NCBI GenBank assembly: GCA_963781345.1
Contig: CAWAFQ010000013.1
Span: 372,001 to 436,000, forward strand
Direction of reading: 5' to 3'
Length of the DNA: 64,000 nucleotides
DNA from: JBBRHQ01 sp963781345
GTDB taxonomy: Bacteria; Actinomycetota; Thermoleophilia; Solirubrobacterales; 70-9
Within the stretch, counting starts at the first letter, position 1, and every line of letters begins with the position of its first letter. Shown here in pieces: positions 8,669 through 17,181 of this stretch. The notes under the pieces were generated by a model, which saw only the letters and a list, made by a program, of their open reading frames with translations, had not been told where the DNA came from and did not search any database. Position numbers and translations under genes: made by a program.

Positions 8669-9320
8669 TCAGCGACTCCAGCGCCTGATCGCGCTTGACG
8701 CCGATCACCCCGGCCCTCGAGCCGGTCATGCCGACGTCGGTGATGTGGGCGGTGCCGCCGGGCAGCACGCGGGCATCGGCGGTGGGGACGTGAGTGTGGG
8801 TGCCGATCACCGCGGCGACGCGGCCGTCGAGATGCCAGCCCATCGCGACCTTCTCGCTGGTCATCTCGGCGTGGAAGTCGACGACGACGACGTCCGCCTC
8901 GTCCTCGATCCGGGAGATGACCGTGTCGGCTTCGTGAAACGGGGAGCGCGCCACCCGCAGCCCGGCGGCGCCGCTGAGGTTGACGACCCCGATGCTGCGG
9001 CCACCCTTCTCGATCACGGTGTGGCCGCGGCCGGGGTTGGCGTGGGGGTAGTTGGCCGGCCTCACCACCCGCCTGTCGCGGTCGAGGAAGTCGTAGGCGC
9101 TTCGGTGGCGGTAGACGTGGTTGCCGGTGGTGATCACATCGGCGCCGGCGGCGAAGATCTCTTCCGCGGTCCGCTCGGTGATGCCCAGCCCCCCGGCCGA
9201 GTTCTCTCCGTTGACGATTACGAAGTCGGGCGAGTGTCGCTCGCTCAGACCCGGCATCGCCGCGGCCAGGCCGCGGCGGCCGGGCCCGCCGACGACATCG
9301 CCGATAAAGAGAATCCGCAC
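8541..9320 (-). CDS. ymdB: YmdB-type metallophosphoesterase (TIGR00282)
   Basis: 259 residues. The dimetal phosphoesterase motifs are all present: MRILFIGDVVGGPGRRG, VNGENSAGGLGI, TGNHVY, VVDFHAEMTSEK and GTHTHVPTAD. Family members hydrolyse 2',3'-cyclic nucleotides and influence RNA turnover and cell-fate decisions in Bacillus. Length is normal. The start is GTG with a TAAGTT box 6 bases upstream and no ribosome site. It diverges from the ABC exporter and overlaps the GT87-type gene tail to tail. Confidence 0.93.
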   Translation of the reverse strand: MRILFIGDVVGGPGRRGLAAAMPGLSERHSPDFVIVNGENSAGGLGITERTAEEIFAAGADVITTGNHVYRHRSAYDFLDRDRRVVRPANYPHANPGRGHTVIEKGGRSIGVVNLSGAAGLRVARSPFHEADTVISRIEDEADVVVVDFHAEMTSEKVAMGWHLDGRVAAVIGTHTHVPTADARVLPGGTAHITDVGMTGSRAGVIGVKRDQALESLITQMPVRFETAEEDVWVMGALVVVRPDGLAESIEQILVPAPA

Positions 9321-9326
9321 GCCGGG

Positions 9327-9332
9327 AACTTA
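9327..9332 (-). promoter_or_regulatory. -10-like box TAAGTT before ymdB
   Basis: Minus-strand TAAGTT, 6-base spacer, GTG start of ymdB at 9320; leaderless pattern, back to back with the box at 9362. Confidence 0.5.
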
Positions 9333-9361
9333 GCCCCAAGCCACCCCGGATGGCGCGTCGC

Positions 9362-9367
9362 TAGCGT
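9362..9367 (+). promoter_or_regulatory. -10-like box TAGCGT before the ABC ATPase
   Basis: TAGCGT, 10-base spacer, ATG at 9378. The divergent box for ymdB lies 30 bases away. Confidence 0.4.
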
Positions 9368-9377
9368 TCCCGGCTCG

Positions 9378-10127
9378 ATGGAGGCAGAGGAGGCGACCGC
9401 AAAGGAGCTCACGGACTCCGCGCTCGAGGCGCGTGGGCTGGTCAAGCGCTACGGGAACCGCCTCGCTCTGCGCGGGGTCGATTTCGAGGCCGAGCCGGGA
9501 GAGCTGGTGGCGGTGATCGGGCCCAACGGCGCCGGCAAGACGACCCTGCTCTCGATCCTCGCCGGGATCATCGCCGCCGACGAGGGGGAGGTCCATCTGC
9601 CGCGTGGAGACGTCGGCTGGGTTCCCCAGCAGGCGGCGCTGTACCGGCGGCTGACGGTGGAGGAGAATCTGCGCCTCTTCGCCCGGCTCGAGGGGCACGC
9701 CGAGCCGGAGGCGACGGTCAACGAGATGCTCGACCTGACCGGCCTCCGGGAGCGGCGGGGAGAGCTGATCGCGCGGCTCTCAGGCGGAAACCAGCAGCGC
9801 GTCAACATCGCCGTAGGGTTGCTCTCGCGCCCGGTGGTCCTGCTGCTCGACGAGCCGACCGTCGGTCTCGACCCGCGTCAGCGGGTGCGGCTCTGGGAGT
9901 TCGTTTCGACGCTCGCCGGCGGCGGGACAACGGTCATCTTCTCCACCCACAACATCCAGGAAGCCGAGCTCTACGCCCAGCGGATGATCGTCCTCGCCGA
10001 CGGCGAGGCCCTCTTCGACGGCTCCGCGGCGAGCCTGCGCGCCGCGGTCGAGCAGGAGGCGCCCGCCGCAGCCACCCGCGATTTCGAGACCGCCTTCGTC
10101 GCCTACCTCGAGCAGCGAGGGCACTGA
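9378..10127 (+). CDS. ABC-2 type exporter, ATP-binding protein
   Basis: 249 residues. Walker A GPNGAGKTTLL, signature LSGGNQQRVNIA, Walker B VVLLLDEPTVGLDP and H-loop STHNIQEAE are intact. The DRA/Nod/NatA-like form, with a C-terminal segment after the H-loop and a membrane partner directly downstream, indicates an ABC-2 exporter for a drug, lipid or polymer. It acts at the inner face of the membrane with the permease at 10174. The ATG at 9378 is set by the -10-like box and the family N-terminus (ALEARGLVKRYG). Confidence 0.9.
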   Translation: MEAEEATAKELTDSALEARGLVKRYGNRLALRGVDFEAEPGELVAVIGPNGAGKTTLLSILAGIIAADEGEVHLPRGDVGWVPQQAALYRRLTVEENLRLFARLEGHAEPEATVNEMLDLTGLRERRGELIARLSGGNQQRVNIAVGLLSRPVVLLLDEPTVGLDPRQRVRLWEFVSTLAGGGTTVIFSTHNIQEAELYAQRMIVLADGEALFDGSAASLRAAVEQEAPAAATRDFETAFVAYLEQRGH

Positions 10128-10173
10128 GTTGAGAGGTCGGACCTCAGCGGCGGGAAGGCGGGGCTGAGGGCTG

Positions 10174-11529
10174 ATGCGCTGGCTGCTGCTCAAGGACCTC
10201 CAGATCCTCCGCCGCTCGCCGCTTGCAGGCGTTCCTGCTGGTCGCCTACCCGGTCCTGATCGCCGTCCTCGTCGGCTTTGCGATCTCGCGCGGCCCCGAC
10301 AAGCCGCGGGTCGCCTTCCTCAACGCAGGTGCCAGCAGGGAACCGCGGTCAGCATCGGCGGAAGTGACCTCAGCGTCGTCGGCGCCCGCAACAGGCTCTG
10401 CAGCCGGGTCGAGTGCGTCCGCGTCGCAGACCGCGCCAGGAGGCGATCGACAAGGTCGAGTCCGGCGACGTGCTCGGCAGCGCTGGTCCTGCCCGCCGAC
10501 CTCGCCGACCAGGTCAATGCGCTTTCCTCGCTCAACGCAGCCAAGCCCCGGGTCGAGGTGATCGTCAATCAGGAGGACCCGGTCAAGGCACGCCTCGTCG
10601 ACGACCGCATCTCCTCGCTCCTGGCGCAGGCGAACCTGGTCATCGCACGCCGGCTCGCGCGCGCCGGCAGCAGCTATCTCGATCTGATTCTCAACGGCGG
10701 CAAGTTCGACTTCTTCGGGCAGTCGTTCAACGTCCTCGGGCTCGAGTCGAGCGCAAGGATCCTCCAGGCGCTGCGCCCGGTGGTGCCGCCGAGAGTGCGC
10801 AGCTCCCTCGATGAGGTCACCAACTTCGCCGCGCTCGCCCGCGACAACCTCGACCTCGCCGGCCCCCTGCTGAAGTCGGTCGCTCAGCCGATCGAGGTGG
10901 ACAAGACTGTGATCAGCGGCGAAACCCCGCCGCTGGACATCTTTGCGATCGCCGTCGCCGCAACCTTCACCCTGATGTTCGTCACCGTCCTGCTCGTCTC
11001 CGGGTCGCTGGCGCTGGAGCGGGAGGAGAACGCCTTTTCCCGGCTCACCCGGGGGCTGGTCTCACGGGCCGGCCTGCTGGTCGAGAAGATCGGCCTGGGC
11101 ATGGCCGTCGGTCTTGCGGTGACGGTTCTGATGCTCGCCGGGCTGCAGCTCTTCGTCCCCCTCGACTGGGGCCGCTTCGGTCTCTGGATCATCGCCATCA
11201 CCGCCGGGGCCGCCGCCTTCGGCGCGGCCGGGGCCGCCCTCGGCGCCGCGGCGCGCGAGGTGCGCGCCGCCTCGCTGCTGGCCTTCATGGTCTCGCTCCC
11301 GGTCGCCTTCCTCTCGCTTGTCCCCTCCGGGACAGTCGGCCCCGGGATCTATGACCTGATCCGGCTCGTGACCGCGCTCTTCCCGTTCAAGCCGGCGCTG
11401 AGCGCGATGACCGCCGCCCTCGACAGCAGCGGCCCGGGCCTGGCAGAGCCGCTTGCCCACCTCGCGGCCCTGATCGTCGCCTACGGCATCCTCGCCCGTA
11501 TCTCCCTGCGCCGCTTCGCCTCGGTCTGA
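10174..11529 (+). CDS. ABC-2 type transporter permease (N-terminal region scrambled by indels)
   Basis: 451 residues as read. From about residue 105 on it is a normal ABC-2 permease: a large extracytoplasmic domain followed by five or six membrane segments (FAIAVAATFTLMFVTVLLVS onward). Between 10222 and 10485 the sensible frame changes repeatedly. The first membrane helix (QAFLLVAYPVLIAVLVGFAI) is in frame 2, VSIGGSDLSVVGARNRLCSR is back in frame 1, EAIDKVESGDVLG is in frame 3, then frame 1 again. No stop interrupts frame 1, so a protein is predicted, but its first 100 residues are partly false. It partners the ATPase at 9378. Confidence 0.75.
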   Translation: MRWLLLKDLQILRRSPLAGVPAGRLPGPDRRPRRLCDLARPRQAAGRLPQRRCQQGTAVSIGGSDLSVVGARNRLCSRVECVRVADRARRRSTRSSPATCSAALVLPADLADQVNALSSLNAAKPRVEVIVNQEDPVKARLVDDRISSLLAQANLVIARRLARAGSSYLDLILNGGKFDFFGQSFNVLGLESSARILQALRPVVPPRVRSSLDEVTNFAALARDNLDLAGPLLKSVAQPIEVDKTVISGETPPLDIFAIAVAATFTLMFVTVLLVSGSLALEREENAFSRLTRGLVSRAGLLVEKIGLGMAVGLAVTVLMLAGLQLFVPLDWGRFGLWIIAITAGAAAFGAAGAALGAAAREVRAASLLAFMVSLPVAFLSLVPSGTVGPGIYDLIRLVTALFPFKPALSAMTAALDSSGPGLAEPLAHLAALIVAYGILARISLRRFASV

Positions 11530-11592
11530 GCGGCCGGGCGCCCGTTGCCCGTGTTTTCCGCTCTCTCGAACCTGCCGGATCGATCTGAACCC

Positions 11593-11598
11593 TAGAAT
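11593..11598 (+). promoter_or_regulatory. -10-like box TAGAAT before hemB
   Basis: TAGAAT, 7-base spacer, ATG at 11606; leaderless pattern. Confidence 0.55.
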
Positions 11599-11605
11599 CG
11601 CCACC

Positions 11606-12577
11606 ATGTCCTTCCCTTCGACCCGGATGCGGCGCCTGCGCGCGAAGCCCGGCCTGCGCGACCTCGTCCGCGAGACCGACCTGCGCGCCTCGCAGCTGAT
11701 CCAGCCGCTCTTCGTCGTTGCCGGAAAGGGCGTGCGGGAGCAGGTGCCCTCGATGCCGGGAGTCGAGCGGCTCTCGATCTCCGAGCTGGTCGAGGAGGCG
11801 GCGGAGATCGCCGACGCGGGGGTCGGCGCCGTGCTGCTCTTCGGAATCCCCGCCGACAAGGATGAGATCGGCTCCGGCGCCTACGACGACGAGGGGGTCG
11901 TGCAGATGGCGGTGAGGGCGCTGAAGGAGGCCGACCCCGACCTGCTCGTCCTCACCGACGTCTGCCTCTGCGAGTACACCTCGCACGGCCACTGCGGCTT
12001 CGTCCGCGAGGGCGAGGTCGACAACGACATCACCCTCGAGCTGCTGGCGAAGACGGCGCTCTCGCACGCCGAGGCCGGTGCCGACGCGGTCGCCCCCAGC
12101 GACATGATGGACGGGCGCGTCGCGGCGATCCGCCACCAGCTCGACGAGGAGGGCCACACGGGCCTGCCGATCATCGCCTACAGCGCCAAGTACGCCTCGG
12201 CCTTCTACGGGCCGTTCCGCGACGCCGCCGACTCGACCCCCGAGTTCGGCGACCGCCGCGGCTACCAGATGGATCCCGCCAACGCTTCCGAAGCGGTGCG
12301 CGAGGCGAAGCTCGACCTCGAGGAGGGTGCCGACATGCTGATGGTGAAGCCGGCGCTGCCCTACCTCGACGTGGTCCGCCGAGTCAAGGATGAGACCGGG
12401 GCGCCGCTCGCCGCCTACCAGGTCTCCGGCGAGTACTCGATGCTGAAGGCGGCCGCGCAGAACGGCTGGATCGACGAGCCCCGGGCGGTCCTCGAGACGC
12501 TGACGGGCATCCGTCGTGCCGGCGCCGATGTTCTCATCACCTACTACGCGAAGGAGGCGGCGGGATGGCTGGGGTAG
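11606..12577 (+). CDS. hemB: Porphobilinogen synthase (5-aminolevulinate dehydratase)
   Basis: 323 residues. It condenses two 5-aminolevulinates to porphobilinogen in tetrapyrrole synthesis. The zinc-type cysteine cluster DVCLCEYTSHGHCGF (about residues 114-128), Schiff-base lysines in IIAYSAKYASAFYGPFRDA and MLMVKPALPYLD, and QVSGEYSM are all present. It begins a heme run with the siroheme-decarboxylase-like gene (overlapping its last bases) and hemL. Confidence 0.96.
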   Translation: MSFPSTRMRRLRAKPGLRDLVRETDLRASQLIQPLFVVAGKGVREQVPSMPGVERLSISELVEEAAEIADAGVGAVLLFGIPADKDEIGSGAYDDEGVVQMAVRALKEADPDLLVLTDVCLCEYTSHGHCGFVREGEVDNDITLELLAKTALSHAEAGADAVAPSDMMDGRVAAIRHQLDEEGHTGLPIIAYSAKYASAFYGPFRDAADSTPEFGDRRGYQMDPANASEAVREAKLDLEEGADMLMVKPALPYLDVVRRVKDETGAPLAAYQVSGEYSMLKAAAQNGWIDEPRAVLETLTGIRRAGADVLITYYAKEAAGWLG

Positions 12578-13666
12578 GGGCGGAGCCGAGGGTCCCGATG
12601 TCGAAGGCCCGCTCGCGCAAGGGCGGCTCGGCGATTCCGCTCGACGACGCCGACAAGCGGCTGATGAATCTGCTGCAGTCGAGCTTCCCGCTGGCGCCCG
12701 AGCCCTATGCACGCGATCGCCGCCGAGGCCGAGATGAGCGTCGAGGAGGTGCTGGCCCGCACGAGGCGGCTGCTCGAGGGTCGGATCATCCGCGAGATCA
12801 CCCCGATCTTCGACACCCGCGCGCTCGGCTACGAGTCGATGCTGGTCGCCGCCAAGGTCGACCCCGAGAACCCGCAGCGGGCGGCGAAGGTCGTCAACTC
12901 GCACCCTGGTGTCTCTCACAACTACCTTCGGACCCACGACTTCAACCTCTGGTTCACGATCGCCACACCGCCCGATTCCGAGCTCGGCCTGAGGGGAACG
13001 CTCGATGTCCTCATGCGCGAGACGGGCGCCATCTCGATGCGCGAGCTGCCGACGCTGACCCTGTTCAAGATCAACATGAACCTCGAGATGGAGAAGGGCA
13101 CCGATGCCCTCTCCTCGGCCGCGGCCGACTCCTCGCCGCCGCGCGAGCTCGAGGCGCAGCCCTATGACGAGACCGACATCGCCATCATCCGCGCGCTGCA
13201 GGGGCCGATGGAGGCCGTCGACCGGCCCTTCGATGCGGCCGCCGAGGAGACCGGGATGGGTGTCGAGGAGTTCCTCGAGCACCTTCAGGGGATGACCGAG
13301 CGCAACATGCTGCGGCGGGTGGCGGCGATCCTCTACCACCGCCGCGCCGGATTCTCGGCCAACGGCATGGGCGTCTGGCGCGTCCCAGAGGCCGAGATCA
13401 TGGAGACCGGATTGCGGATGTCGTCGTTCCGCGGCATCTCCCACTGCTACCAGCGCCCGACCTATCCAGACTGGCCCTACAGCGTCTTCACGATGGCCCA
13501 CGGCCGCTCGAAGCAGGAGTGCGACGCAATCCTCGACTCGATCGCCGAGGAGTGCGGGATGGGTCCCGATGACCGCGCCACCCTCTACTCCTCGACCGAG
13601 TACAAGAAGATCCGGCTGCGGTACTTCACCGATGAGTACGCGGCCTGGGAAGCCGCGCACGGATAG
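12565..13666 (+). CDS. Fused AhbA-AhbB-type siroheme decarboxylase (Lrp/AsnC fold), frameshift near 12705
   Basis: The first 47 codons (PLDDADKRLMNLLQSSFPL) are in frame 1; from about 12706 the family continues in frame 2 (AIAAEAEMSVEEVLARTRRL) to the stop at 13666, implying one extra base. Two AsnC-like halves follow each other. The first has VSHNYLRTHDFNLWFT, typical of AhbA; the second has ISHCYQRPTYPDWPYSVFTM, typical of AhbB. AhbA/B remove two acetate carboxyls from siroheme to give 12,18-didecarboxysiroheme, en route to heme or heme d1. A plain AsnC regulator is less likely given these motifs and the hemB/hemL context. An intact single-frame reading starts only at 12707. Confidence 0.78.
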
Positions 13667-13732
13667 CTTGCCGGCACCGGGCTCCGCTCGCAGGGTTCCA
13701 TCTCCGATGCTCGCCACGTCCGCCCCGGCGCC

Positions 13733-15001
13733 TTGACTCGATCGGCTGAACTGTACGAGCGCGCGCTTCGGGTCCTTCCCGGCGGGGTCAACTCACCGGT
13801 GCGGGCGATGCGCCAGATCGGGCGCGACCCGATCTTCATCGAACGGGGTGAGGGCTGCGAGCTGATCGATGCCGACGGCAACCGCTACATCGACTGGGTC
13901 TGCTCGTGGGGGCCGTTGATCCTCGGCCATGCGGAGGCGAGCGTGATCGCGGCGGTCACGGCCGCCGCTGCGCGGGGCACGAGCTACGGAGCCGCCACCG
14001 CCGGCGAGGTCGAGCTTGCCGAGGAGGTCGCGGCCCGCTTCAGCTCGATCGAGATGCTGCGGATGACCAGCTCCGGAACCGAGGCGGCGATGAGCGCAGC
14101 GCGCCTGGCGCGGGCCGCCACCGGCCGCGAGACCCTGGTCAAGTTCGCCGGCGCCTACCACGGCCACTCGGATGGCCTGCTCGCCGAGGCCGGCTCGGGG
14201 ATGGCGACGCTTGGGGTGCCGGCAAGCCCCGGGGTCACCGCGGCGCAGGCAGCGGCGACGATCGTCGTTGGCTGGAACGACCGCGAGGCGGTCGAGCGGG
14301 CCCTCGCGGAGCACGAGGTCGCGGCGCTCCTGGCCGAGCCGGTCGCCGCGAACATGGGCGTGGTGGCGCCCGAGGAAGGGTTCCTCGGGTTCCTGCGTGA
14401 GGCCAGCCACGACCACGGTGCCCTGCTCGTGTTCGACGAGGTGATCACCGGCTTCCGGGTCGCCCGCGGCGGCGCCCAGGAGCTATACGGCGTCGAGCCC
14501 GACGTGACCGTCCTCGGCAAGGTCATCGGCGGCGGCCTGCCCGCGGCCGCGTTCGGGGGCTCTCGGGAGCTGATGGAGCGGATCGCCCCGGCCGGCGACG
14601 TCTACCAGGCGGGCACGCTTTCGGGCAACCCACTCGCCGTCGCCGCCGGCCTCGCCACCCTGCGCCGCCTTGACGCAGCCGCCTACGAGCGGCTCGGGGC
14701 CCTGACCGCCCGGCTGGCCGCCGGCCTGCGCCGGCTTTCGCAGGGAAGGCCGCTCCAGGTCGCCGAGGTGCCCGGGCTCCTGACGCTCTTCTTCAGCGAG
14801 GCTCCGGTCCGTGATTTCGCCGGGGCCAGTGCCTGTGATGCCGAGGCCCACGCCGGCTTCTGCCGGGCGATGCTCGAGCGCGGCGTCTATCCGCCGCCGG
14901 CGCAGTTCGAGGCCTGGTTCGTCAGCCTCGCGCACGACGAGGCGGCGATCGACCGAACGCTCGACGCGGCCTCGGAGGCGCTGGAGGTGGTGTTCGGGTG
15001 A
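13733..15001 (+). CDS. hemL: Glutamate-1-semialdehyde 2,1-aminomutase
   Basis: 422 residues. This PLP enzyme makes 5-aminolevulinate in the C5 pathway. Visible are the opening LPGGVNSPVRAMRQIG, the aminotransferase core SSGTEAAMSAARLARAATGR, FDEVITGFRVARGGAQ and the PLP lysine in VLGKVIGGGLPAAAFGG (about residue 263). The start is TTG at 13733; no in-frame ATG lies between the preceding stop and the conserved region. Its stop overlaps the start of the next gene (GTGA). Confidence 0.95.
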   Translation: MTRSAELYERALRVLPGGVNSPVRAMRQIGRDPIFIERGEGCELIDADGNRYIDWVCSWGPLILGHAEASVIAAVTAAAARGTSYGAATAGEVELAEEVAARFSSIEMLRMTSSGTEAAMSAARLARAATGRETLVKFAGAYHGHSDGLLAEAGSGMATLGVPASPGVTAAQAAATIVVGWNDREAVERALAEHEVAALLAEPVAANMGVVAPEEGFLGFLREASHDHGALLVFDEVITGFRVARGGAQELYGVEPDVTVLGKVIGGGLPAAAFGGSRELMERIAPAGDVYQAGTLSGNPLAVAAGLATLRRLDAAAYERLGALTARLAAGLRRLSQGRPLQVAEVPGLLTLFFSEAPVRDFAGASACDAEAHAGFCRAMLERGVYPPPAQFEAWFVSLAHDEAAIDRTLDAASEALEVVFG

Positions 15002-15630
15002 GAGGGGGGGAGGCGGAGAGCGCAACGCAGGGGATGGTCGCTCCGGGGGATTCCCTGAAGGCGATCGCGCGCTTGCTGCGGGAGGGGGAGACCGTGATCT
15101 CGGAGTTCGTGATCGAGCCGGCCGTGGAGCCTGTGCTGGGGGTTCTGTGCGCGGCCGGCCCCGAGGCCGCGCAGGCCCCCGGGGAGTACTCGCTCGTCGT
15201 CGAAGCGGTTCGCGAGGGGTTTCTCCTTCACTACGCGGACTCGCGGCTGCTTGCGGGTCACGATCCCGACCTGGCGCTGCTGGCGGGGGACTACCTCTAC
15301 GCGCTCGGCATCGAGCGACTGGCCGCGCTGGGCGACGCGGCCGCGGTCCGAGAGCTCTCCGACCTGATCTCGCTCGTCGCCGAGTGCGAGGCCGAATCGC
15401 GCCGAGATGCCGTCGCGCCGCTCTGGCTGGCGGCGACGATCGCGGTCGGTTGCGGCGGCGGGGAGGCATACGAGGAGGCCAAGCGGAGCACGAGGTTGCT
15501 CGATCCCTCGGCTCCTGAGCGGCTCTGGGAGGCCGCGACCACGACCGCCTCGGAGGCCGGGCTCACCGACGCACTCGGCCGAGCCGCGGAGGCAATAGAC
15601 TTCCGAATCCGGAACTTGGCTGATGGCTGA
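14998..15630 (+). CDS. Conserved-looking protein of unknown function between hemL and the Rieske gene
   Basis: 210 residues, Ala/Glu/Leu-rich and probably all helical and soluble. The segment LLAGDYLYALGIERLAALGD resembles the helix of all-alpha prenyl-diphosphate synthases, but no DDxxD motif is present, so at best it would be a non-catalytic relative. Four-base coupling with hemL and 8-base overlap with the Rieske gene place it firmly in the operon, suggesting a role in heme, quinone or bc-complex assembly. Function is not recognised. Confidence 0.75.
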   Translation: MRGGEAESATQGMVAPGDSLKAIARLLREGETVISEFVIEPAVEPVLGVLCAAGPEAAQAPGEYSLVVEAVREGFLLHYADSRLLAGHDPDLALLAGDYLYALGIERLAALGDAAAVRELSDLISLVAECEAESRRDAVAPLWLAATIAVGCGGGEAYEEAKRSTRLLDPSAPERLWEAATTTASEAGLTDALGRAAEAIDFRIRNLADG

Positions 15631-16297
15631 ACCTGTGGACAACCAGACCGAGGCAGAGCCTCACGGCCGGCCGCAGCTCCAGGCGGCGGATCCTCCCGGG
15701 CACTTCGAGGGCGAGTCGATGACCCGCCGCCATGTCTTCACCGTCGCCTCGCAGGCGGTTGGCGGCCTCGCCGGACTCGCGGTCATCCTCCCGGCTGTCG
15801 GATTTGCCGTCGCGCCGCTGTTTCATCGCGGCAAGGAGCGCTGGGAGGCGGTAGGCGGGACCGGGGACTTCAACGAGACGACCTACCGTTCGGTCGTCTT
15901 TACGATCGTCCCGGGGATCGGAGAGGCGGGCAAGACGACCGCGTACGTGCGCCGCGGCTCGAAGACCCTCGGCGAGGACCCCGCCGAGTTCATCGCGCTC
16001 TCGACCCGCTGTGCCCACCTCGGCTGCCCCGTGCGCTTCGTCCAGGCCGCCGGCAACTTCATCTGCCCCTGCCACGGCGGTGTCTACGACTTCCAGGGCA
16101 AGCGGATCGGCGGCCCGCCGGTGCGTCCGCTCGACCGCTTCCAGACCCGTATTCGCACCGGACAGGTCGAGCTCGGCCCCCGCTACAGCGTCACCAACCA
16201 GCTGCAGCCGGTGCAGGCCCGCGACCCGGGTCAGTTCACCGGGGGCATCTGGGAGTATCTGTACCCGCCCCGTCCGTCCACCTTCCCGGCGCCGTGA
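15623..16297 (+). CDS. qcrA: Rieske iron-sulfur subunit of quinol:cytochrome c reductase
   Basis: 224 residues. A cytoplasmic leader with an RR motif (MTRRHVFTVASQ) precedes one membrane helix (about residues 45-65). The 2Fe-2S ligands are in CAHLGC and CPCHGG (about residues 132-152). It carries electrons from quinol to the c heme of the complex. The RR motif suggests Tat-dependent insertion, and tatA/tatC are encoded 5 kb away. The usual Ser after the second His (CPCHGS) is Gly here, which may lower the redox potential as in menaquinol-type Rieske proteins. Confidence 0.93.
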   Translation: MAEPVDNQTEAEPHGRPQLQAADPPGHFEGESMTRRHVFTVASQAVGGLAGLAVILPAVGFAVAPLFHRGKERWEAVGGTGDFNETTYRSVVFTIVPGIGEAGKTTAYVRRGSKTLGEDPAEFIALSTRCAHLGCPVRFVQAAGNFICPCHGGVYDFQGKRIGGPPVRPLDRFQTRIRTGQVELGPRYSVTNQLQPVQARDPGQFTGGIWEYLYPPRPSTFPAP

Positions 16298-16305
16298 GGA
16301 GCTGA

Positions 16306-17181
16306 ATGGCCACTCGCGACAGCAAGGCTCCCGCCTCTCTGAAGGCGACCAGCGGAAACGGAAAGGCACCGGCGAACCTGAAGGACCCCCAGCCCGAGAA
16401 GAAGGCCCCCGGCGTCGGCCACGAGGCGGCCGAGACCGGCAAGGACATCCTCGGCTGGGTTGACACGCGCACCGGCGCAACCGGCTTCCTAACCGGGATG
16501 CTCTACCGCAAGGTGCCGAAGGGGACCAACTGGTTCTACACGCTCGGCTCGGCCACCCTCTTCGCCTTCGTCGTCCAGGCGATCACCGGTGTCTTCCTGG
16601 CGATGTACTACACCCCGTCGCCGACCCAGGCGTATGGCTCCACCGCACACCTCACCAACGACGTCTTCCTCGGAGAGTTCGTGCGCGGCATGCACAAGTG
16701 GGGAGCCAGCCTGATGATCATCCTCATCTTCGTCCACATGGCGAGGACCTTCTTCTTCGGCGCCTACAAGTATCCGCGCGAGATGAACTGGGTGATCGGC
16801 GTCGTCCTGCTGATCCTGACCATGGTCATGGGCCTCACCGGCTATCTGCTGCCGTTCGACCAGCGCTCCTTCTGGGCGACGATCGTCGCCAACAACATCA
16901 CCGGCACCGGCCCGGTCGTCGGCCCATACCTCGCCGACTTCCTCCGTGCCGGGCCCGAGATCGGGGCGACGACGCTGTCGCGCTTCTACGCGCTTCACAT
17001 GCTCGCCATCCCGGGCCTGATCATCGCCCTGATCGGCGCCCACCTCTACCTCGTGGTCAAGCTCGGGACCACCGCACCGCCGTGGGTGCGGGCCGCGAGG
17101 CCGAAGGCTGCGTCGCCGGTGGTCCAGCTTCCGGCGGGCAGCAACGGATCCGGATCCGGCAACGGAGCATCTCCCACCTGA
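16306..17181 (+). CDS. qcrB: Cytochrome b, N-terminal (b6-like) subunit
   Basis: 291 residues with a charged soluble N-terminal extension of about 70 residues, then four membrane helices. Two heme-b His pairs are visible: HKWGASLMIILIFVH in helix B (13 intervening residues) and HMLAIPGLIIALIGAH in helix D (14 intervening), the spacing of b6-type proteins. It forms the quinol-oxidising core with the subunit encoded at 17181. The extension and the Gly/Ser-rich tail are unusual compared with textbook b6. Confidence 0.93.
   Translation: MATRDSKAPASLKATSGNGKAPANLKDPQPEKKAPGVGHEAAETGKDILGWVDTRTGATGFLTGMLYRKVPKGTNWFYTLGSATLFAFVVQAITGVFLAMYYTPSPTQAYGSTAHLTNDVFLGEFVRGMHKWGASLMIILIFVHMARTFFFGAYKYPREMNWVIGVVLLILTMVMGLTGYLLPFDQRSFWATIVANNITGTGPVVGPYLADFLRAGPEIGATTLSRFYALHMLAIPGLIIALIGAHLYLVVKLGTTAPPWVRAARPKAASPVVQLPAGSNGSGSGNGASPT

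Noticed and set aside
9300..9307. GCCGATAA, the same as the sigma-28 -10
   Set aside because: It lies inside the ymdB coding sequence, with no TAAA-like box 15 bases upstream and no gene in the right place.
11062..13717. Long minus-strand open frames opposite hemB and the permease
   Set aside because: Typical antisense artefacts of high GC content; the plus-strand genes carry full sets of catalytic motifs.
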